Below, piece by piece: positions 8,163-14,793 of a DNA stretch of 17,571 nt (the first letter of the stretch is position 1; the number at the start of each line of letters is the position of its first letter). The notes under the pieces are model-generated. The model had not been told where the DNA came from. It searched no databases and was given only the letters and a program-made list of their open reading frames with translations. The position numbers and the translations under genes were made by a program. Source of the DNA: DATCRE01 sp035493595 (GTDB lineage Bacteria > Bacteroidota > Bacteroidia > Cytophagales > Cyclobacteriaceae); contig DATJHZ010000020.1 of the NCBI GenBank assembly GCA_035493595.1, positions 1-17,571 on the forward strand. Direction: 5' to 3'.

Positions 8163-8189
8163 AATTGACAGGGCGTTCTCTTGTCAGTT
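8163..8189 (-). terminator. Weak possible terminator after the GNAT gene
   Basis: On the minus strand TGACA pairs with TGTCA, with a short interrupted extension on each side. It is followed by AATTTTTGATTTTTT, about 100 bases downstream of the GNAT stop. The stem is only five uninterrupted pairs, so this is a poor terminator by sequence. As DNA read on the plus strand the stem is longer, through G-T pairs, but has no T-run. Confidence 0.2.
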
Positions 8190-8292
8190 ATACTTGAGAA
8201 TATGCCGTTGGTTTCCTGAATCGTATCGATATATGGCAGAAAATTCGGCCAGGCCTGCATTGGTTTGGCAGCTCATGCTCAAAGAAGGATCG

Positions 8293-8778
8293 TTACTTCT
8301 CAAGTTTTAAGATATAAAATCGATCGCATGCAAAGTGGCCAGTGTTGCCCAGCGGTCCAGAAATTATATGAAAGCCGTTTTTCTCGTATAACTTCATAGC
8401 CCCGGTCATGGTATTGAAGGTCTCGAGGTAGCATTTTTCATATCCAAAATCTGTTGCCATACTAATACACCGCTGCAACACAAGCTTACCGTATCCCTGC
8501 CCCCGGCCTTCTTTTTTAAAATACATTTTCTTTAACTCACACACCGAGCCATCACCACCTGCCAAGGGTGCAATGCCTGCCCCACCCACTACTATTCCGT
8601 TGTCTTCGCATACAACATAGCCACATTTTGACTTGCTATAGGCTTCATACATATTATCAACTTCTTTATCATGAATGGCAAAGCCAGCGCCACCTGCACC
8701 AAACTCAGGCATTACTTCCCGGATGATGGAAGCTACCGCTGTGTTGTCTCTTTCTTCTATTGTTCGAATTATCGTCAT
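8293..8778 (-). CDS. GNAT-family N-acetyltransferase
   Basis: Transfers an acetyl group from acetyl-CoA to an amine; the substrate is unknown. 161 residues, a normal single-domain GNAT length. Motif A with the pyrophosphate-binding loop is at ELKKMYFKKEGRGQGYGK (about 81-98; R92-x-x-G95-x-G97). Motif B follows around LETFNTMTGAMKLYEKNGF (about 118-136). No signal peptide, so cytoplasmic. Last gene of the minus-strand run; its start is 16 bases from the stop of the S10 carboxypeptidase, so the two are probably co-transcribed. Confidence 0.93.
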   Translation of the reverse strand: MTIIRTIEERDNTAVASIIREVMPEFGAGGAGFAIHDKEVDNMYEAYSKSKCGYVVCEDNGIVVGGAGIAPLAGGDGSVCELKKMYFKKEGRGQGYGKLVLQRCISMATDFGYEKCYLETFNTMTGAMKLYEKNGFHIISGPLGNTGHFACDRFYILKLEK

Positions 8779-8794
8779 GCGAAAAAATCAGATG

Positions 8795-10309
8795 TTAATT
8801 TCCGGTAAGAGTTTTTTTATAGAAGTCGCCAACATCTTTTCGCATTTGTATAAGCGATGGCTTGTGAATGTACATCATGTGACCTGCCTCATAAAATGTA
8901 AATGATATGTTGCTGCGCAGACTTTCATCGAGAAACATATGTTTGATCGTATAGTCTGTTCCGAAATATGGAGTAGCCATATCATAATATCCATTACAGA
9001 TTAAAACCTTCATTGAAGGATTCTTAGTCATAGAACTACGCAAGGTTTCAGCCACATTCAAAAACTGGTTCTGTACATTTCCGAAATTCCAGGGATGCGC
9101 ACGGCCGCTCAGAATCTCATATGGAATATCATTCTGATATTTTAATGTACGTCTTAGATGATCATTGATAGCCATGGTGTACGGGCCATAAATCGCAACG
9201 TTATAACTTGGGTCGAACTCGGCATCTTCACCTGCTTCGTCATAATCAGTTGATGTGAATCTTCCATCAAGACGCCCTACCGTTTTACCTTCTTTACGCA
9301 ACAATTCTTTTGTGAACCGGTGATCTTCTATTCGGAGATTAGTACGAAGAAGATATTCTTTTGACAACCCTGTATAACGACTCAATTTTTCTGCTATTGA
9401 ACTCTTTTCGCTCATAGAAAGATTATCTCCTTTCATCAAGGCAAGTGTATATTCAGTTGATGCAAAGTTTTCTACTTCACTGAGTAACTTCTTTAAATCA
9501 GTAAACTCAGGTGCGAGCTGTTTATGAAACCACGCCATAGCTGAGTAGGTGGGCAGAAATAAAACATACGGCAACTCGTGTCCTTTGTAAAAATCAATGG
9601 TGCCAAAGTTTAGCACAGCAGAGATCAGCACAATTCCATTGAGATAGAGTCCATAACGATCTTGAAGAAAGCCAGACAAACCAGCAGCACGTGTAGTACC
9701 ATAGCTTTCGCCCGTAAGAAATTTTGGTGAACTCCAGCGTTCAAATTTTGTGGTAAGATTATAGATTACCTCACCCACTGAATTAATGTCTTCCTGATAA
9801 CCAGTAAATTCTTTTTTATCAACCCCATCTTCAGGGCGACTATAACCTGTCATCACAGGATCAATAAAAACAAGATCTGTATCTGTTAACCATGTGAGAT
9901 CATTATCGATAACATTGTAAGGAGGTTTAGTGGCGCCACCAAAGTCGGTCATGACAATTCGCTTCGGGCCAATGGCGCCCATGTGAAGCCATACTGATGA
10001 TGAGCCGGGACCACCATTGAAACAAAATGTTAGAGGTCTCTTAGCAGGATCATTAACACCATCAAGTGAGTACGCCACAAAAAATACTTTTGCACGAGGC
10101 TTCGTATTCTCTTCGCGCAAAACAAGATAGCCGGTGGTAGCGGTGTAACTCAATTGCTTGCCGTCAACTATTATTTTATGTTGGGTTTTAACAAGGGCAG
10201 GATCAGTCTTATCCCAGGTTTTAGGATCGCTTTTTTCTTTTTCTTGTGCCGAGAGTGGAGAATGGGCTATTGCCAGGAATAGCAAAATGAATAGTGTAAA
10301 GTTTCTCAT
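8795..10309 (-). CDS. Secreted serine carboxypeptidase, peptidase family S10
   Basis: Removes C-terminal residues from peptides; exported to the periplasm or outside. 504 residues from the ATG at 10309, which begins a proper signal peptide (MRNFTLFILLFLAIAH to SAQ). An upstream in-frame ATG at 10363 would add 18 residues in front of the signal peptide and lies upstream of the candidate promoter, so it is rejected. S10 hallmarks: oxyanion loop NGGPGSS (98-104), nucleophile Ser202 in TGESYGT, Asp443 in NGYYDMATPYFG, and His477 in EAGHMMYIH. The triad is complete. Length and motifs match the bacterial S10 group. The pairing with GNAT downstream and hutF upstream suggests peptide/amino-acid use, but this is inference. 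Confidence 0.95.
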   Translation of the reverse strand: MRNFTLFILLFLAIAHSPLSAQEKEKSDPKTWDKTDPALVKTQHKIIVDGKQLSYTATTGYLVLREENTKPRAKVFFVAYSLDGVNDPAKRPLTFCFNGGPGSSSVWLHMGAIGPKRIVMTDFGGATKPPYNVIDNDLTWLTDTDLVFIDPVMTGYSRPEDGVDKKEFTGYQEDINSVGEVIYNLTTKFERWSSPKFLTGESYGTTRAAGLSGFLQDRYGLYLNGIVLISAVLNFGTIDFYKGHELPYVLFLPTYSAMAWFHKQLAPEFTDLKKLLSEVENFASTEYTLALMKGDNLSMSEKSSIAEKLSRYTGLSKEYLLRTNLRIEDHRFTKELLRKEGKTVGRLDGRFTSTDYDEAGEDAEFDPSYNVAIYGPYTMAINDHLRRTLKYQNDIPYEILSGRAHPWNFGNVQNQFLNVAETLRSSMTKNPSMKVLICNGYYDMATPYFGTDYTIKHMFLDESLRSNISFTFYEAGHMMYIHKPSLIQMRKDVGDFYKKTLTGN

Positions 10310-10333
10310 GCCTTTTAGGTTAATACGTGACGT

Positions 10334-10363
10334 CAAAGTAACGCTAGTTGCCAAGTTAGGCAA
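10334..10363 (-). promoter_or_regulatory. Candidate promoter of the S10 peptidase-GNAT pair
   Basis: On the minus strand a TTG (10361-10363) is followed by exactly 19 bases and then TTACTTTG (10334-10341), which differs from TAnnTTTG in one position. Initiation near 10328 gives a leader of about 20 nt to the ATG at 10309. An 8-bp palindrome TGACGTCA (10328-10335) overlaps the -7 element and start site and could be a regulator site. The element lies in the 122 bases between hutF and the peptidase start. Confidence 0.45.
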
Positions 10364-10431
10364 GCATTATTATTTTAAGAGAAAGAAATACTTTCAACTA
10401 CTCTGGATGATCCTTCTGAGAGATAAAAAAA

Positions 10432-11820
10432 CTATCGGCTTTTTATTTCACGCATTGCCCGTGTAAAAGCTTTAGTAACTGAAGTTGAATGGTTATGCCG
10501 TTGATTTCGCACTACCCATTTGGCATTAACAAGCGTACCCAATGCCATGCTTGCATCAGCCGAATAGACAATGGTACTTAATACATTGGGCATTGAAGAA
10601 TATGAAAGTAAGGGTGATTTTGAATTTAAAACATAAGCATCTAACGGTTGATTAACAGCAAAATGATCTTTAGCATTTATGCCCATCGCCATGCGACCAT
10701 TACTAACTTCAGTATTAATCATATAACGGGCTCCTTCACCTTCAAAAGTATTACGCTGATGTGTCACTAATCGTTGACGGTAATCAATCATTCTGAATTC
10801 TTCCAAGGGGTTGAGACCAATATGACTATCGGTGCCAATACACCAATTACCTTTTTGTTGCGTGTATTCTTTCATTCTGAAAATTCCATCACCAAGATTA
10901 CCTTCAGTTGAAGGACACAATACAACATTTGCTTTTGAGGAAGCTAATCCACTCAGTTCTTTGTCATTCAAATGCGTAGCATGTACCAGATGAAATCGTT
11001 GATCTACCGGAAGATTTTCGAGCAGCCATTCTACAGGTCGTCTCTTTAAGGACTGAACACAATCATCAACTTCTTTTAACTGTTCGGCTATATGAAGATG
11101 AAAGGGTAAATCTTTGGGCCCTTCATTAAAAGTTTTAATAATATCAGTTGGATTTACTGCTCGCAGAGAATGAACACTAAATCCAAGTTTGGCATGTGTC
11201 TGGCCTTTAACAATTTTAGCAGATGCATCCAGTAACTTAAAATAGTCATCAATTGTGTTTGATATAAATCTTCGTTGGCGTGGTTGAGGTTCTAAATCAA
11301 AACCACCTTTCTGATAGAAAACTGGTACAAGCGTAATCTTTATGCCAGCATCATTGGCAGCTGCTACCATGCGCTCACCCATTTCGGCAAGATTGCTGTA
11401 GGGCTTACCATCCTTATCATGATGTAAGTAATGAAACTCAGCAACATGCGTATAGCCGTGCCGTAGCATCTCGGCATATAACATTGTCGCTATGGCCTGC
11501 GCCTGATCAGGATTTACCGTTAAAGCGCATTGATACATCGCTTCACGCCATGTCCAAAAATCGTCATGTGTACCCGGCTGATGTTTTTCAGCAAGGCCCG
11601 CCATGGCATATTGAAAAGCATGTGAATGGGCATTCTGAAAACCGGGTAGGGCATAACCATCTACATATTCAACAGCGATTGCCTCCTCTGGTTTTTGCTC
11701 TGATAGGTATTGAATTATTCCATGTACATCAACACCAACATACGCTGGTGAAAGCCAGCTCTCTTGTTGTAAAATGCCATTGAAGTAAAAATATTTTAAG
11801 CTGTTTGTAGATGCTGACAT
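10432..11820 (-). CDS. hutF: Formimidoylglutamate deiminase HutF
   Basis: Hydrolyses N-formimino-L-glutamate to N-formyl-L-glutamate and ammonia, the fourth step of the five-step histidine degradation route; cytoplasmic. 462 residues, normal for this amidohydrolase-superfamily enzyme. Motifs: metal site H65-x-H67 in QNAHSHAF, the HutF-typical DDFWTWREAMY (86-96), HLHIAEQ (241-247), VHATHL (279-284), and GTDSHIGLNPLEEFR (329-343) with the catalytic Asp331. Guanine deaminase relatives lack the FWTWRE stretch, which supports HutF. It follows the hutG-type gene by 11 bases and is surely co-transcribed; that neighbour uses the product. hutH, hutU and hutI are not in the window. The gene ends at TAG 10432-10434. 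Confidence 0.93.
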   Translation of the reverse strand: MSASTNSLKYFYFNGILQQESWLSPAYVGVDVHGIIQYLSEQKPEEAIAVEYVDGYALPGFQNAHSHAFQYAMAGLAEKHQPGTHDDFWTWREAMYQCALTVNPDQAQAIATMLYAEMLRHGYTHVAEFHYLHHDKDGKPYSNLAEMGERMVAAANDAGIKITLVPVFYQKGGFDLEPQPRQRRFISNTIDDYFKLLDASAKIVKGQTHAKLGFSVHSLRAVNPTDIIKTFNEGPKDLPFHLHIAEQLKEVDDCVQSLKRRPVEWLLENLPVDQRFHLVHATHLNDKELSGLASSKANVVLCPSTEGNLGDGIFRMKEYTQQKGNWCIGTDSHIGLNPLEEFRMIDYRQRLVTHQRNTFEGEGARYMINTEVSNGRMAMGINAKDHFAVNQPLDAYVLNSKSPLLSYSSMPNVLSTIVYSADASMALGTLVNAKWVVRNQRHNHSTSVTKAFTRAMREIKSR

Positions 11821-11831
11821 TATGTTTGCAA

Positions 11832-12632
11832 TTACTGCAATTCTTTTATTAATGCATTAAAAGTTTTCTGAAGTAGTGATCGCATGTGATTGGCACGCGC
11901 CTCATCATAACGTGTTTCGGTATCATCCATATAATGCACCTTACACATTTCAAGTTGCAGGGCATATTGGTGTTGTGAAGGCTTTCCAAAAGTTCTGGTG
12001 ATTGTTCCACCTTTAAATGGATGATTGTGATTCACATTGTAAATATCTGATCCCAGATTTTTCAATGTAGTTTCAATCAATGTTCTCGGTGCAGAAGTTT
12101 CATCAGCATCACCCAATATAAGATCAGGAAATTTACCGGGCTGGATAGTAGAAACAAATTGTCGGATGGAGTGACAGTCCCACAGCAACACTTTGCCAAA
12201 CTTCTTTTTTAAATCATCAAGCTGTGTTTGAATTTGCTGATGATAGGGAAGATAATATTGCTGAAGTCTTCGATTGACTTCATCTTTTTTTACTTCTGTT
12301 CTTTCGTCGTTATACAGAGGCTCTCCGAGGAAAGTTGTTGTTGGACAAAGGGCAGTAATAATTCTGCCATCTGTGTACAATGGCTTGCTATCCGGATCAC
12401 GATTTAAATCAATCACCCAACGGCTGTTGACTGCTGTGATCATAGTCATGCCCATCGCGGGAGCAAAATCATACAATTGATCAACAAACCAATCCGTATC
12501 GTCTGGTGCTTGAATTAAATCAGCTTTATAATCTTGTCTGATTTCCTCCGGAAAAAAAGTACCACAGTGTGGTACGCTTATCAGGATTGGAACCTGTTTT
12601 GATGATGGTGCTACAATCTTATACGGCTGCAT
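11832..12632 (-). CDS. hutG: N-formylglutamate amidohydrolase (HutG type)
   Basis: Hydrolyses N-formyl-L-glutamate to L-glutamate and formate, the last step of the five-step histidine pathway; cytoplasmic zinc enzyme of the PF05013 family. 266 residues, of usual length. Family motifs seen: SVPHCGTFFP (19-28, with His22), DDTDWFVDQLYD (44-55), RWVIDLNRDP (71-80), LLWDCHSIR (149-157), DLILGD (170-175), and QLEMCKVHYMDD near 226-237. These supply the expected His/Asp/Glu metal and substrate ligands. It is 6 bases downstream of the coiled-coil gene and 11 bases upstream of hutF, inside one run. The pairing with HutF makes the histidine-pathway assignment much safer than the family alone, some of whose members act on other N-acylated substrates. 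Confidence 0.92.
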   Translation of the reverse strand: MQPYKIVAPSSKQVPILISVPHCGTFFPEEIRQDYKADLIQAPDDTDWFVDQLYDFAPAMGMTMITAVNSRWVIDLNRDPDSKPLYTDGRIITALCPTTTFLGEPLYNDERTEVKKDEVNRRLQQYYLPYHQQIQTQLDDLKKKFGKVLLWDCHSIRQFVSTIQPGKFPDLILGDADETSAPRTLIETTLKNLGSDIYNVNHNHPFKGGTITRTFGKPSQHQYALQLEMCKVHYMDDTETRYDEARANHMRSLLQKTFNALIKELQ

Positions 12633-12638
12633 AAGATT

Positions 12639-12872
12639 TTATTTAGTAAGTTTTTCAAGCGAATCAATCTTTAACTTTAAGACCTGAATGGTGCTGTCTT
12701 TCTCTGCTATTATTTGTCTTACAGATCGCTCATTACTACGAACTACATTTTCCATATTAACTGCCTGAACTCTCTGAGCATCTGCTTCAGCTTTTTGTAC
12801 AAATGCATAAATTATAAATAATGCACAGAACACTGTAAAGGTTATGATGGTGATGATGAGTGATCGATCCAT
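12639..12872 (-). CDS. Small single-TM coiled-coil protein, function unknown
   Basis: A 77-residue protein not recognised as any named family. Residues about 5-25 form one strongly hydrophobic TM helix (SLIITIITFTVFCALFIIYA). The rest (about 28-77) is charged, low in Gly/Pro and shows heptad-like spacing (VLKLKIDSLEKL), so it is probably a coiled coil that dimerises. It lies 3 bases after the stop of the GH3 gene and 6 bases before the HutG-type gene, tight enough for translational coupling and good support that it is real. It might be a membrane tether or scaffold for a neighbour, but nothing in the sequence proves it. Confidence 0.75.
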   Translation of the reverse strand: MDRSLIITIITFTVFCALFIIYAFVQKAEADAQRVQAVNMENVVRSNERSVRQIIAEKDSTIQVLKLKIDSLEKLTK

Positions 12873-12875
12873 AGA

Positions 12876-14126
12876 TTAATCCTTTTTCTTCCTCCTTTTC
12901 TTTTTCTTACCCTCTTCTGCGTTTTTCTTTTCCCACTCTTCTGCTAAACGTTTTTCGAGCTCAGCCTTCTGTTTAGCAAACTCTTCTTTTTTCTTTAACT
13001 CTTCTTTAGCTCTTAAAAAATCTGCTCTGTAGAAATCAGTTTTGTGATTCAACTTAGATTTAAGATACATAATTCGTTTGAACGATTCATCAATCCGGTT
13101 TCTGCTTATTAAGCCGCGTTGTACCATGCTGCGGATAATGGTGTGAACTTTATCAACAGTTCGTTCTTCACTACCCGATATATTGTTTGAAAATGTCATG
13201 ATGTCAACTCCACCAACAATAGCAAGTCGAATGGCCTCCTCTAATCCATAGTTATTTGTAATGGCATGCATCTGCATATCATCCGTAAACACAACACCTT
13301 TAAAGTTCAGTTTATTGCGGAGTATTCCTGTTAAGATATCTTCTGACAATGTTCCTGGATTTCCATTTTTATCAAGCTTTTTATTCACAATGTGTGATGT
13401 CATAACGGCATCGGCATAGCCTGAGTCAATTAATATCTGGTAAGGTTTTAATTCGCGCTCCTCCCAGGTATTGGTTACATCGGTAAGACCGATATGCGTG
13501 TCATCTTTTGAGCTTCCATGTCCAGGAAAATGTTTAAGTGCTGTTAACACGCCAACCTTATGATGCTGCTTGATAAATTCTGTTGCATACATAGCTACTG
13601 AATCTTCGTTGGCGGAGAATGCTCTTCCGTATTTTGCAATAATGGGGTTATTGGGATTGGATGCGAGGTCAACATCAGGTGCAAAGTTTATGTTAATGCC
13701 AAGGCCAGCTAATGTAGATGCTGTTGACTCACCATAAAACCGAACTGAATCAAGCGTAGGAGAATGGCCCATAGCCCAGGCCGTTATAGATTTTGGAAAG
13801 CCGTATTTATCCTTCAGACGATTAACACGTCCGCCTTCCTGGTCAATTCCAATAAAGAGTGGTATCGGCGCAGCATGTTGATACGTCCAGATAATTTTCT
13901 TTAAAGCAATGAAAGAATTTTGTGGTGGTATATTTTTTTCAAAAATAATAATAGACCCAACCTTGCCCTGGCTGATTTCATTCAGTACGGCCGAGTCAGC
14001 AGTTGTCCCTGGAAACCCGATCAGAATCATCTGGCCAATTTTAATGTCCAAACTATCCATTCGTAGTTGAGCCTTAATAAAATGAGCGCCAAGCAGGAAA
14101 GTGAACGCTAGTAAAAACTTTTTCAT
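12876..14126 (-). CDS. Exported GH3 beta-N-acetylglucosaminidase (NagZ-like) with basic tail
   Basis: Cleaves beta-linked N-acetylglucosamine, probably from peptidoglycan fragments (family inference). 416 residues. A signal peptide covers 1-20 (MKKFLLAFTFLLGAHFIKAQ), so the enzyme is placed outside the cytoplasm, unlike classic cytoplasmic NagZ. The GH3 TIM barrel runs from about 24 to 360, with IDQEGGRVNRL (94-104), KHFPGHG (198-204), the NagZ-type acid/base loop DDTH (208-211) and the nucleophile Asp in VVFTDDMQM (278-286). The GH3 C-terminal sandwich domain is absent, as in single-domain NagZ. Residues about 368-416 are an added Lys/Glu-rich helix ending in a run of Lys/Arg, not part of the family core. 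It leads the glycosidase/coiled-coil/hutGF run, 70 bases after the RNA methyltransferase. Confidence 0.92.
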   Translation of the reverse strand: MKKFLLAFTFLLGAHFIKAQLRMDSLDIKIGQMILIGFPGTTADSAVLNEISQGKVGSIIIFEKNIPPQNSFIALKKIIWTYQHAAPIPLFIGIDQEGGRVNRLKDKYGFPKSITAWAMGHSPTLDSVRFYGESTASTLAGLGININFAPDVDLASNPNNPIIAKYGRAFSANEDSVAMYATEFIKQHHKVGVLTALKHFPGHGSSKDDTHIGLTDVTNTWEERELKPYQILIDSGYADAVMTSHIVNKKLDKNGNPGTLSEDILTGILRNKLNFKGVVFTDDMQMHAITNNYGLEEAIRLAIVGGVDIMTFSNNISGSEERTVDKVHTIIRSMVQRGLISRNRIDESFKRIMYLKSKLNHKTDFYRADFLRAKEELKKKEEFAKQKAELEKRLAEEWEKKNAEEGKKKKRRKKKD

Positions 14127-14131
14127 GGTTA

Positions 14132-14139
14132 CGAAGCTA
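14132..14139 (-). promoter_or_regulatory. Candidate -7 element before the GH3 gene
   Basis: TAGCTTCG on the minus strand differs from TAnnTTTG in one base and ends 5 bases before the GH3 ATG, the same spacing as the element before mutS. No good -33 box is seen. If used, it would give a nearly leaderless transcript starting the GH3-coiled-coil-hutGF run independently of the RNA methyltransferase gene. Confidence 0.3.
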
Positions 14140-14196
14140 AATAATTATGCTGATTTTTAAAGTATTGGTCCTCCTCTTAATATAACTCTTCAACGA

Positions 14197-14727
14197 TCAA
14201 AGCCTCAGCTTTCTAAAGATTTCCCAAACGACAATGCCCAGGCAAACTGAAATATTAAGAGAGTGCTTGGTGCCGGTCTGTGGAATTTCAACAGCCACAT
14301 CGCCATATTCAATTACTTCTTCACTGACACCATCCACTTCATTACCAAATACCAAACAATATTTTTCAGTTACAACCGGAACAAATTGATGTAATGGAAT
14401 GCTTGAGCTGGTCTGTTCAATGATAACTATTTTATAGCCTTCAGCTTTTAATTTGCTTACGACATCGGCAGGCTTTTCAAAATATTCCCAGGCCACAGAT
14501 TCGGTTGCACCTAAAGCTGTTTTTTGAATTTCACGGTGTGGGGGTGTGCCGGTAATCCCTGTAAGAAATATTTTTTCAATACGAAAAGCATCGGCTGTGC
14601 GGAAAGAAGATCCTACGTTGTGCAGGCTTCTAACATTATCAAGCACAATGCACACAGGTATTTTTTCAGCGTCTTTAAATTCATCTACTGAAATGCGGCC
14701 CAACTCCTCCAACTTTAATTTCTTCAT
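14197..14727 (-). CDS. TrmH/SpoU-family RNA 2'-O-methyltransferase
   Basis: Transfers a methyl group from S-adenosylmethionine to a ribose 2'-OH of tRNA or rRNA; which RNA is not clear. 176 residues, a minimal SPOUT domain of the small TrmH type. The three SpoU motifs are present: motif 1 LDNVRSLHNVGSSFRTADAF (29-48, with the catalytic Arg43), motif 2 LVFGNEVDGVSEE (125-137), and motif 3 VEIPQTGTKHSLNISV (145-160), which form the trefoil knot that binds SAM. No extra RNA-binding domain is fused. It is the first gene of the minus-strand run and diverges from the GAF-domain gene across 66 bases. Its link to the downstream genes may be only positional. Confidence 0.92.
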   Translation of the reverse strand: MKKLKLEELGRISVDEFKDAEKIPVCIVLDNVRSLHNVGSSFRTADAFRIEKIFLTGITGTPPHREIQKTALGATESVAWEYFEKPADVVSKLKAEGYKIVIIEQTSSSIPLHQFVPVVTEKYCLVFGNEVDGVSEEVIEYGDVAVEIPQTGTKHSLNISVCLGIVVWEIFRKLRL

Positions 14728-14793
14728 ATATTATTTTTAGGCAAGCAAATATGTTAAAAGGTTATTACCTTCGGAAAACCCTTTTTCAATAAT

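Larger units (their letters stand above)
7988..8292. other. Intergenic region of 305 bases between M23 and GNAT genes
   Basis: It holds the candidate M23 promoter near 8032-8039 and a modest inverted repeat TGACA...TGTCA (8166-8186). That repeat is followed on the minus strand by a T-rich run and might help end GNAT transcription. The 9-base word TATGCCGTT occurs twice (8115-8123 and 8201-8209). No convincing gene, tRNA or insertion-sequence remnant was seen. Confidence 0.6.

Noticed and set aside
8115..8209. Two copies of TATGCCGTT, 86 bases apart
   Set aside because: Nine bases only, without further flanking similarity or a third copy; likely chance, not a repeat array or attachment site.
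8233..8310. A 25-codon plus-strand frame (MAENSARP...) running over the end of the GNAT gene
   Set aside because: Too short, no promoter or ribosome site, overlaps the GNAT 3' end in antisense, and resembles nothing known.
10158..10466. Plus-strand frame of 102 codons across the hutF-S10 gap
   Set aside because: Overlaps the S10 signal peptide region, the candidate promoter and the hutF end in antisense; composition is not protein-like.
11484..11783. Plus-strand frame of 99 codons opposite hutF
   Set aside because: Lies wholly inside a well-supported gene on the other strand and its protein has no recognisable domain; a shadow of hutF coding bias.
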